Source: Prosopocoilus inquinatus (taxonomy: Eukaryota; Arthropoda; Insecta; Coleoptera; Lucanidae). From it: a DNA stretch of 64,000 nt. The notes beneath the pieces are model-generated. The model made no database searches. It saw nothing but the letters and a program-made list of their open reading frames with translations, and had not been told where the DNA came from. The position numbers and the translations under genes are program-made. Below, piece by piece: positions 1 through 10,000 of this stretch (the first letter of the stretch is position 1; each line of letters begins with the position of its first letter). Where the stretch lies: positions 55,786,101 through 55,850,100 of the forward strand of contig CM069872.1 in NCBI GenBank assembly GCA_036172665.1, given 5' to 3'.

Positions 1-579
1 TTTTCCAAGTCGACCTACAGATGGCAGTAATTTGTTTTTTTTTTTTATTTTGGGAACAACGTGAAGATTTATTAAAACATACTATTTTAATTCACTCGAA
101 ACACAAAAACAAAGTAAAACAAACCACGAGCAACGAAGGAATTCCATGAAATGAACTCCACTCGATTCGATTTTATTTTCGTTTTACCCCTGTTTATTGA
201 TTTCTACCTTTTTTCGATTACTTTTTGTATCTCTTTTGTTTCTTTACTTCCGTCTTGACTCTTCTTCTTTTGTTTGTTTGCCTGTCTCATTTTTAACATT
301 CTCTTCATTTTTTATTTTGAATTTTCAAAGAAATTCAATCGAACGTAATATATTTTCTTACTTTCGAGAGACAGCAAAAAAAAAAAACAGTATCCTCTAT
401 CAATTCTGCTTTTGTTTTGTTTTTGTCACAAAAAAAGTCTAAACAATCAAAAACAAAAAAAAAAGGATTTTTAATGACCCAAAAACAGACGATCGAAGCG
501 GAAAAATCAAAATTTTTCGAAGAAATTATAAAATAATTGATTTTTGAAAAATTGTGAGTAATGAAAAAAAAACGAAAAA
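1..579. other. AT-rich intergenic stretch, no gene seen
   Basis: Low-complexity A/T runs and AAAC-rich sequence. Short open frames are Phe/Lys-rich artefacts of composition. Confidence 0.6.
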
Positions 580-1480
580 CTTTTTTGACGATCGAGAAAT
601 CCGCTACAAATTAAAAAAATGCTAACTAAAGCAAAAAAAAAAAGAAAACAAATGACCATCGTACACATTAAAGAAAAGAACTCAAAATCCGTTACAAATT
701 AAAAAAAAAATCCTGACTAAAGCAAAAAAAAAAAGAAACAAACGACGATCGTACATTACATATTAAAGAAAAGAACTCAAAAAGAATTGTAGATATAAAA
801 TCAAAAAAATAATAATAATAATAAAGGAACATTCGACAGTCGATTGATAATTCGAACTTCACAATAATCAACAAGCAAAAACAAATCACTATCGCAATAC
901 TTATTTACGAAACGAAAATTTCCGAAGAAAGCACGAGAAAAAAAACAAATGACGACTAAATTATTCGCGGAGGAAAAAGATAAATAAAAAAATTTTTGAT
1001 CAATTTCAGAACGTAAAGAAGAAAAAAATAAAACAAATGACGATCGCAATATTTACGAAAGGAAACGAGATAATTTGAGGAGACGAACAAAAATTAAAAA
1101 AAAATGAAAAGAAAAACAAATTATTAATTCAAAAGGGCGACGTCTTCTTTCAAACAGTAACGGCAACAGCGACAAAAAAAAAATCAGAAAGTGACGGAAA
1201 TATTTGAACATGGAAACAAATGACGATCGCAAGAAGAAATTCAGAAAGGGACGGAATCGTTTGAGGACGAATTTCAAACATAAAAAAAAAATTAAAAAAA
1301 TCAGAAAGTGACGGAAATATTTGAACATGGAAACAAATGACGATCGCAAGAAAAATAAATTTAGAAAGGGACGGAAACGTTTGAAGACGAATTTCAAACT
1401 TAAGAGAAAAAATCGTAAACAAGTGACGATCGCGCGTTACATTCGAAAAGAAACAAAACTCCAAACAAATTTTGAAAAAT
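580..1480. repeat. Purine-rich degenerate tandem repeat with GACGATCG core
   Basis: Repeated AAACAAATGACGATCG units in A/G-rich sequence. The clearest pair is offset by 117 bp (near 1204 and 1321). Related in motif to arrays at 14.1-16.5, 31.0-33.3 and 55.1-56.3 kb. Confidence 0.75.
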
Positions 1481-1920
1481 CTAACCGAAACGCTATGGTA
1501 TTAATCATAATTATTAATTTCAGTACATTTTTCTTATTATTATTAGATGTTATTAATATTATTAAGCGCCAATCTCGTGACAATAACGTCAAGATCGATT
1601 CTTTTCTCTAAAAAAACGCAACGGAACTTTGAAATTTGATGAGTTGGCAATACTGCTTCTGATTGCTGCTGTAAAATGTAAGGTTAGGTTGCTTAAAAAA
1701 AAATCCTGTCTTCTGTCATTTCACAGTTAATTCCAGAAAAATTTTATAAATTTGTCCACGCGAGTATGTTAATAAATTTTTATTATAAATCCTGTTTTTA
1801 ACTTTAACCTCCTATTTAAATTTGACAGAATAATTTGGGTAATTCCGGAGAATTACTGTACACATTGGGGAAAAGGAACTTTTGGTCGAGGTGATTGGCA
1901 ACACTGCCCTCACTTAAAAT
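1481..1920. other. No gene seen
   Basis: AT-rich, with an aggttaggtt motif at about 1680. Nothing coding. Confidence 0.5.
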
Positions 1921-2044
1921 CATTGGGCGCGTTTAGCGGCTGAGTTGCTTAATCAGCAAGCGTTTGTGATTGGCTCACATGAAGGTGATAGTCAATCACA
2001 AACGATTGCTGAGTAAGCAACTCAGTCGCTGAACGCGCCCATTG
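1921..2044. mobile_element. Palindromic MITE
   Basis: Two arms of about 52 bp (1921-1972, 1993-2044), reverse complements with a few mismatches, ends GGGCGCGTTYAGCGRCTGAG. Flanked by ATT on both sides, a possible 3-bp target duplication. No coding capacity. Confidence 0.85.
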
Positions 2045-2078
2045 ATGTCAATGCCTGAAATGCAATCTCGCACGAAAT

Positions 2079-2512
2079 CAGTGATGCCAACTTAGCCCTT
2101 TTGGGGCAAAACTTAGCTCTTTTCTGAGAAATTTAGCCCTGTAAATTTTCAAATAGCCCCCGAGGGCTGTCTTAGCCCCAAAATCAATTTTCTTTGAATT
2201 AATATTCGTTTCACTTTATTTTATTTACCGTATATTTTATATTTAAAAATTTATTTTCAGTTTTTTTACATGACATATGTATTTATATATTTTCGTTGGA
2301 TTTACGTTTTATTTACAGTATTTAAAACGTTTTGAAATAAACTATTAACTAGATGAGATTCGCAATAACATTTTATTTATTTTATTACCTAACAAACCAA
2401 TAAAAGTGTTTATTGTTAATTTAATGCCAACTTTTTAGCGCTAAGCCACTCAAATCTAGCCCTATTTTGGTTTGCGTCTGGCTCTTTTCTAAATGTAAAG
2501 TTGGCATCACTG
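2079..2512. mobile_element. Non-autonomous hAT-like element
   Basis: 434 bp with inverted ends CAGTGATGCCAACTTA and TAAAGTTGGCATCACTG. Flanked by an 8-bp target duplication CACGAAAT (2071-2078) and CACGAAAC (2513-2520). CAG ends and an 8-bp duplication fit the hAT superfamily. No transposase remains. Confidence 0.85.
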
Positions 2513-2520
2513 CACGAAAC

Positions 2521-3156
2521 TGATTTGTATAACACTTGCAACTAAAATGTAATTCATTATTATCATTACTATTTTATTATTCCGACATAAAAATGAATAA
2601 TAATAATAATAACTACGGATCGCCGCCGCCGCCTATTATTAAATAACGTAAGACAAATAAATATTAGGAGTCTGACATAACACATAACAAACAACAAACT
2701 GTTATCAATAGTTTGCTTTGATAACAAAGTTATGTCTGTTCTATGCAAAACAAAACACAACTTCCTGAGTCACACAGGTTCACGCCGCGGCCGGTCCTGT
2801 GCCTTCGCATTCACGTAAAATATGAACGACGTAAAATTAAAAAAAAGGAATTAAAACAAATCGAATCCTTCTTGCATTGTGTTGTCATTATTATTATCAA
2901 AGCGAAGCAGTTCGTAGTAAAGCGGACCACGACGTTTATCAACATTACGGTGAACTTTGACATGCAAACATTAAGTATGGGTCAAAATTCAACACGACAG
3001 TGAAAAATACTTTTAATGCGTTTTAAAAATCGCCCCCTCGGCTGCCCAAACCCCCCGCCGAATGTTCTTAGACATAATCTTCTCGCTCGAGCGAGCAAAA
3101 AGCAAAACTTCGCCGAGCAACAATAACATAAATAAATAAATAAATAAATAACATAC
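2521..3156. other. No gene seen; possible intron of a minus-strand neighbour
   Basis: AT-rich with short AAT and AAAT microsatellites (3128-3151). The 86-codon frame at 2743-3003 has Ile/Lys-rich composition and no recognisable motif. Confidence 0.4.
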
Positions 3157-3184
3157 CTGGTATGCCGCTGCTGATTTGCCCCAT
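3157..3184 (-). CDS. Possible first coding exon of an unidentified minus-strand gene
   Basis: On the minus strand an ATG (3184-3182) opens MGQISSGIP, followed by a G and a consensus gtatgt donor at 3156, inside a GC-rich 100-bp island of promoter-like composition (3030-3310). MGxxxS resembles an N-myristoylation signal. The rest would lie beyond position 1. The short length makes this uncertain; it may be a 5' UTR exon or chance. Confidence 0.3.
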
Positions 3185-4480
3185 GTCCGCACGTGCCTCC
3201 GAGGAACGAAACGAGACCCGCGGGCGATTTATTTTTAAGTTAGGTTAAAGCACTTAACCTCACAAACCATCGGAAACTCTTGCACTAGAGCGCGTCCCAG
3301 GGCGGTCGGAAGAAATTCATAAAAACGAAGGAAAACTTCTTTTTGTTGGAATCCACGCACACGTACACGACACTGAACCGCACAAAAACGTTAATTTTTT
3401 TTTATTGCTTTACATTGACAAACGGAAGGAATATTTTCGTCGGATTGTTAGGGGGTTTAGTTACTTTACGTTCGCGGAACGAATCCTGCCGGCTAGTTTG
3501 TATTTCAAAGGTTGGCAATCACGTGTTAATAATAATTATTATTTTTTTTTTGAATGAATGATGTGTTAAGTTTGACATGATTAAGAAATCCAACGCACTA
3601 AAATAATTAGAGCTAAGTGCTTCTTACGCTCACACTCACGCACACGGAGCTATCCCCTTGTTGGTTAGGTTACATTAATTATCAACCAGTACCCGTTTGA
3701 TTTGCGTTTGCAGACCATTAAATAAATTACTCCGCAACTTATTAACTGCACGCGTGCAATTACTTTAAAGAAATTAAAAAAAAAAAACACAAAATTTAAT
3801 TATAAATAATTAACAACGCGGTAGGGTGGTGTGACATCTGACGGTGATTTTGTGAACCGTTTGAAAATTTACTTAACCGCAGTGCCACCAGATGATCGAA
3901 TTACTGAATTCAATATTTAAGAAAGTTAAGCGATCTTCGTCTATAAATTAATTAAAGAAAGAAATTAATAAAAACTCAGCCGCTGCGGTGTTGCCGAATC
4001 CTTCCAATATATTATTTTACTGACGCGTGTTTACAAGAGCGTGTCTTGAAATTTACCTCGGCCGTAAACACACTACACGCGGAAGCGAATCTTTAAACGT
4101 ACCTCAGCCACAGCACAAGTTCTATTTTCTCTTGGACGTGGTTTGTTCGACACGTTAATTACGTTACAATTAAATAAATAGCAAGGAGCACTCACCTTAA
4201 CACCGTCGGTAATATTTTGATGATGATTATTAACATCACAAGCGTAATTTGTTCACAAATTAGAAGACCGCAAGAGCACACAGGAATTGACATGACACTT
4301 CAAATATCTTACCAACTTAATATCTTGATAATGTTTTACAGGGGATTTGTGTTTCATACCAACATAATGCCGCAAATGGTGTCTGTTTGATGTATGTACA
4401 GGTTTTTTATCTGCGTCTTGCCACATTTAGAAAAAAAAGATAAAGAAAACGTAATCCAAAAAGCCAAAGACGGAGCTTGT
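3185..4480. other. Possible promoter and flank, otherwise no gene
   Basis: GC-rich near 3185-3310 (CCGCGGGCG, GAGCGCGTCCCAGGGCGG), then AT-rich with scattered GGTTAGGTT motifs. No TATA or coding region identified with confidence. Confidence 0.35.
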
Positions 4481-4519
4481 GTTGTAGCTGAGGTACAGTT
4501 GAGAGCAAAAAGTAGCGGA

Positions 4520-4705
4520 CGTTTACAGTTTCCTGTAATGATTCCTCCTCAATATGGTACTCATTAAAAACGAATTCACAGATTTTTTTAACAAATTAAA
4601 CTTGTTAAATTTGAAAGCTTTTATTTTTTTTTAATGTTATCTGTGAAGTCGTCTTTAATCGACACCATTTTGAGAAAGAATAATTACTACAGGAAACTGT
4701 TTTTT
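4520..4705. repeat. Imperfect foldback sequence
   Basis: Outer arms ACAGTTTCCTGTAATGATTC and its approximate complement ending TACAGGAAACTGT (about 4526 and 4692), with poorly paired AT-rich interior. Probably a decayed MITE. Confidence 0.5.
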
Positions 4706-5580
4706 TTTGCATCCGACGGTACAATACAAGATTCACTGTCTCAAGTAGACCACCAAGTCACTACGTTCCTTTAAACACATTTTTCCCCATAAATTGTAAC
4801 ATTTTGCCTCCATTTGGTTTATAAACATCTCAAAAAAAAAAAAAAAAGGATAAGAACTCTTCCATACACGCTTTGAACTTGAGAAATTAGTTTTATGAAG
4901 CTATTTACGTTCGATAGGTTGGTACAATTTTCCTTAATGAATTCGAAAGGGCTTTAGTATTTGAATCTAAAATAAAGATTGACAGAATGCTTTTATAACA
5001 TAATCAATGAGGAATGATTAAATGTAGTGACATCTAGCGGCGGTATGATCAACTACTTGGGTTTTAGTTTCTTTTCACGACACTGGAATCCCAGACGAAT
5101 TTATTTAAATAAAATCTTTATCCCTTTCATAAAAAATAATTATGGTGTGTGAAAGGAAAGCAAACCTACGATAAAATCAAATATATTTTATACACAAGTT
5201 TAAATATAAATTACATTATTACATTAGGCATAAATTATTATTATTATTTTAATAAGAAAACTTGTGGGGGGGGGGCGCAACGAACGTAGTAATACTTTAT
5301 TCTTCTTGCTCGTCGGAAATTAAAAAAATTAAATTACAACAGATCAGTAAAAAGAAACTAAACAAAAAAAGTTACACGTACATTACACAGCTGCGCGTTG
5401 TAATTGTTAATCGCGTTTTCGTTTTGTTTTTTTTTTGTTTGCAACACCCCCGCACTGCTCCTCGTCCAAATAAATAAATTCACCAAAAAAAAAAAAATAC
5501 ATTCGAAGGAGGAGGGGGAGGGTTGGGCTAGCAGAGCGAGATGCAGTGCGGGAAACAACCAAAATAAACTAGCAGTTCAC
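4706..5580. other. No gene seen
   Basis: AT-rich with poly-A and poly-G runs (5264-5274). Confidence 0.5.
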
Positions 5581-5581
5581 A

Positions 5582-5695
5582 TATACAGGATGATTTTTTT
5601 GTTGTTGTTTGTTTTCTGAATTAACAACGCCTTGAAAAATCTCGTAAAATCGTAAAAATAGGTGGTGGTGGTGTGATGGATGATCACCCTGTATA
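5582..5695. mobile_element. Small TATACAGGRTGAT-ended element
   Basis: 114 bp with inverted ends TATACAGGATGAT and ATCACCCTGTATA, a common end type among insect short repeats. Directly followed by an (ATT)n run at 5702-5739. Confidence 0.6.
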
Positions 5696-5700
5696 ATACA

Positions 5701-5739
<39 letters not shown>

Positions 5740-6154
5740 ATTGGTGTACATCACAATACAAATATTCTGTTTTCTTATCTCTATGTAAATGCTAACGTGT
5801 GATGTTACAGTTATATAAATTAAATACTTCCTCGTAAACGTACAAATGTTTCCTTATAGTGTTTTACACATTAAGTTCTATTCTAAAATTAATATCCTTG
5901 GTAAGTCAAGGGGCCTTGCCGCTATTCACAATTCTAACAACGATTGGGTGTCATTTATTTATTTATTTATTTATCATCATAAGTAAATACGTCAGTCCTA
6001 TTATTTTTTAACATCAAACAATCAAGATTTGATGCTTCGTCTTGTAAGTCAATCATCATCATCATCAATGGATCGATTAATTATGTACTGATAAAATCGA
6101 ATGTAAAAAAATACAATTGCTAAGATACAAATCCAGTCGTTCGCGTGTGTGTTC

Positions 6155-6157
<3 letters not shown>

Positions 6158-6186
<29 letters not shown>
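6158..6186. repeat. (GT)n microsatellite
   Basis: About 14 GT units on the plus strand, (CA)n in a slit transcript if the 3' UTR extends this far. Confidence 0.9.
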
Positions 6187-6191
<5 letters not shown>

Positions 6192-6385
6192 ATTTTTTCT
6201 TTCGCAGAGAGAGTAACGCAAATTATAATTGTACTTTCGGTTTCTAGAAGTGTTGTGTGTGTGTGTTTTCGATCATCCCTTATCACCGCTGCTGCGCTTC
6301 AAAGACTACGATGATAACTAACGCGTATAATAATTTCTGCACACATAGAGAATTCGAAGTCGTTATTAAAAATTTAATAGAATAA

Positions 6386-6391
6386 TTTATT
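6386..6391 (-). promoter_or_regulatory. Possible poly(A) signal for slit
   Basis: AATAAA on the minus strand about 105 bp past the extension's TAA. Several other AATAAA copies lie further down (for example in the ttta repeats near 5945-5970), so which is used cannot be told. The interval 5740-6495 is the likely slit 3' UTR and flank. Confidence 0.3.
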
Positions 6392-6495
6392 TAGAACGTA
6401 TAAAAGTGAAGCATCTACGTTTCGATTTTTTATTTTTATATTTTATGCTTTTCTACGACACCGCATTAATTAAACTATCTTTAAAGTCTGCTTCG

Positions 6496-6927
6496 TTACC
6501 ACCAATGCATGAGTTCCATGTGCAGATACATCCTCTGTTTGATCCACACGACAATCAAGTAGGTGAAGGTGGTGATGGTGATGAAGTAGAGAAATGCGGA
6601 TAAGACACAGTAAGAGTCGTGCGGGGGGGCACTGCGAGACCTCAAGATTTTATGATCGTTGTTATTCAAGTCTGCGCTATCGTAGCTCTCAACAACGACA
6701 TCATCGTAGAAGTGAGCGTAGGTCTGGGGGTTGTTTGAAGTCGGTTGCTGCGAGCTGTCCGTGTCGTTTTCTAAGTAGAACGTAAGCTTGAAGGGTTCGC
6801 TGTCCATCGGGGGCTTAAGTATGTGTTGATTATTGAGATCAACGGTCATGGCAGCCTGCTGGGGGGGTTTGAGCACAGTCTCCTCCTGAGAGTGTGTGTT
6901 AGAATTGTGAGTAGCGGCGTTTATCAG
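6496..6927 (-). other. In-frame open extension after the slit stop, with a predicted transmembrane segment
   Basis: Exactly in the slit frame, 143 sense codons follow the TGA and end at TAA (6496-6498). The peptide has a polar, acidic N-part with two LKPP motifs, the patches FKLTFYLENDTD and YDDVVVESYDSADL, a basic RSRSAPP, then a hydrophobic stretch of about 23 residues (CVLSAFLYFITITTF and on, coded at about 6541-6609), and a 14-residue tail starting KQR. Codon third positions favour C (TTC, TAC, AAC, ATC, ACC), unlike the AT-rich flanks, so it looks translated. Possible routes are UGA-C readthrough, or splicing from 7093 to an acceptor at 6886 (branch-like ttctaac, then ctctcag), also in frame. 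No homologue is recognised. It could instead be a last exon of a different transcript. Confidence 0.6.
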
Positions 6928-7014
6928 TCAGTAGCACTTCTTCGTGCAAGCGCATTTGCGTACGATATCGATGTCTTTGGTGTAGCGAGTGCCATCGTTA
7001 CAGATTAATCGAAC
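6928..7014 (-). CDS. slit: slit terminal coding exon
   Basis: 87 bp: [20 protein letters not shown], then CACTKKCY and a TGA stop followed by CTG. This is the canonical Slit C-terminus. The same frame stays open for 143 codons beyond the stop. Confidence 0.96.
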   Translation of the reverse strand, partial: VRLICNDGTRYTKDIDIVRKCACTKKCY

Positions 7015-10000
7015 CTGAAAGCACAAAAAAAATTCAAAACGAATTGAAGTTTTCTTGATTCATGAGTTGGATGAACTCTCCCCTCCTCTAACCTTTCGTC
7101 TTTTACTTTTCCTGGCGTGGCAACAACTCGAGCCACAACCTCCGATGCACTTCGCCATCTTCAGTGGCTTCCTCGAGCGACAACCGTTCTCTGAGTAATA
7201 CTCTCGAACCTGTTCCTTACGACAGGTCGGAGCTAAAACAGAGCAGCAGGAATTCAAACCTCTTTAATTTATTTAATGGAAATAAAATGCTTGAAACGAA
7301 GATATACAAAAAAAAATAATGACAAATCTACCATCATGCTTAGTAATGAAAAGTTAGTACCCGTTTCATGGATTACTTACACTCTTCCTCACCTTGCTCA
7401 CAGTATTTTCCCCTAAACCCAGGTCTACACTTGCACATATATTCTCCACCACGCGTGGCTATACACTTACTCTCATGTTTGCAATGGTTATGGACGCAGG
7501 GGTCAGGGGGACTGCTCGGCTCTTCCACCATACCATCCATTTCGTCATCCTGCTCTTCGTCGTCCTTCTCGGGGTCCATCAAAGCACACCCCGGGGTGAC
7601 TTTATGCTGCGTGGCCGCGTTCCCAAAATCAACCTGCTTGTGATTAATCCACACTTCCTTCAAACACCCTGCAATTATTGCTCCGTTAATTACAAGCACA
7701 ATAATAATAATAATTAATTTTTGGGTAGTTCTTGCTCGTGAGAATTGCAGAGAATATGAAACAAATAAAAGAACTTTTTAAAACGAGCTAAAAGAGTAAT
7801 TTATTAACTTACTTAATAAATTACTCTTTTAGCTCGTTCTAAAAAGTTCTTTTATTTGTTTCATATTCTCAGTAATAATTAAATTGTCATGCCTCTAAAA
7901 CTGGTTAAATTTCGAAGATGCCACAACGTGAACGCCTGCTGGCCAGGCTCCGAGGGGATCCCCCCAAGAAACATCGGCGTGCTCAGCCGCAAGTAATCCT
8001 TGGGGCCTTCGTTCACAATCGAACGGGCCAACCCCCTATCCACACGCAAGGTGAAGTTCTTTTTTATTGCGAGCAGCTCGGCTACGTGATACTGTCCATC
8101 TGATACCATCTCGAAACTGCAAGTACGCACGTCTATAATAGGGCAGATAGATTTAAAAAGGGCCTTAAATTAGTACCTGTACATCGTAGAGACCGGTGAG
8201 TTTCCAACATCGTAACTAACCCTGATCCTTCCGTTAAACAACTCGACGGCCAAGTGTTCTTGATGGCCATCGTACATGAGCACCCCGTTTTCTTCAGTCG
8301 TTGCAAACACTATAGTGACATTCGCTTCCGGTTTGGTCACCAAGGGCTCCAGCTCTATGTACGATGTGTTATGCATGTAACTTAGGCTGGTTAGATATTC
8401 ACAACGTTTACCTAGGGGTAGAAAAATTTAATTTTTATTAAGCTTCCTGAACTGAAGGCCGGTTTTCATAATCGAACTAAACGAGACTTTAAAATTAATG
8501 TCACAGTCAGATGTCAAAACAAACGCTAAACCATAGTTATTTACACATTAGATTGTGACTTCTTTTTAATGAAAACGGGCCTGCATGAATAATGAATATA
8601 ATAATAATGGGCATACCGGAGTAACCAGGGGCGCACTTGCAGAGGTAATCGTTGGAACCGGATGGCTGGAAGCAAACCCCGTGCACACAATCGTGGTGCT
8701 GGCACGGTGAGGTTTGGGGGTACAACATGACGGCCATGGGGGTTATCTCGCAGAACTTTCCCGTGTACTCCCCGGTACACTTGCATTCGTAGTCGTTGTT
8801 TCGATCGATGCAGGTGGCCCCATTCTACGCGAAGCGCAATTTATAAGCGGTGAGTGACTTGAAGGGGGCCTCGAACATACCTGGCACATGTGGTTTTCGC
8901 AGTCGTCGATGTTGATGGTGCAGTTCTCCCCCTTGAAGCCGGGCAGGCATTCGCAGGTGTAGTAGCTGTCGTGGTCCACGCACCTCGCGTCATTCTTGCA
9001 GGGGTTGAAGGCGTCGGTGCAGAATTGAATTTTGGTTTCGCAGAATTCGCCTGGGGTTGATTATTCAACGAATTAAAAGTGATGGGTTCGTTTAAATGTC
9101 CCATTACAAAAATTAAAAGCAACAAATTGCGATGAAAGTAGAAAAAAATGTTTTCTTTAGTCATCCCCTCGGGTTTCAAAACCTAGGCGTACTCAACCTG
9201 TTGCCTGAAGAGGTTTCTTATGTTATTATTTATAATTGTATAGCCTGATAAGCCTCAACTTTAATATGAAAGGGGTTCCCACTCATTGGGAAAACCGGGA
9301 AAATTCAGGGAATTGAGAAGAGGATGATGACGCCATGCTACAGGGAAATTGATTAAAAAAAATGGAATTTCTTTTCTAAAATTGGAAAAAAAAACTGAAA
9401 ATTGCTTTAAATATAAGTATAATAATATAACGACTGTGCTAATTTGGTTGCCTACACTAAGACATCCTGTTTTTCGAAAAATTTCATTTTTGTTGCTTTT
9501 TAAACGAACAGACACGTTATTAAAATTAATAGCACATGTGGTTGCCTACACTCAAGGCGGTTAGGAATAAATCTTTGTCGAGAAACTATAAATAAGCTTT
9601 CACAATTATTGACTTAATAGATTTTTTTGACTGCAACCCAGTTATAGAATTGATTCCTTAATAGATTAATTAACTTTCTTCCGAATTTCTTAATGTCTAA
9701 ACAATTTTCCAATTCCTGCTGATTTCAAAAAAATAAAATAAAAGAAAACAGATGCACAAAATCCACTTTCATTTTTAAATATTTCATGTATATTATCGGA
9801 AAAGATTATTTATACATCTTTAAAGATCACACACAATTAATTTTGATAACATGAATAAAGTGCTAGTGCCTAAAAATAAATAAATTCGATTTGCTTGGGC
9901 AGGAGGACTTTATTGGCATAGGCAAACTAATGACTCGGCAGTATGTATGGTTGCCTACACCACAGGTGGTGAAAATAGTATACTCAACCCGCCTGAAAAG

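Noticed and set aside
6594..6785. Plus-strand open frame opposite the slit extension
   Set aside because: Codon use and composition fit the minus strand; this looks like an antisense shadow.
7893..7905. Inner GT donor for the second laminin-G exon
   Set aside because: It would remove the conserved SFRG before the laminin-G cysteine; the GC donor explains the protein better.
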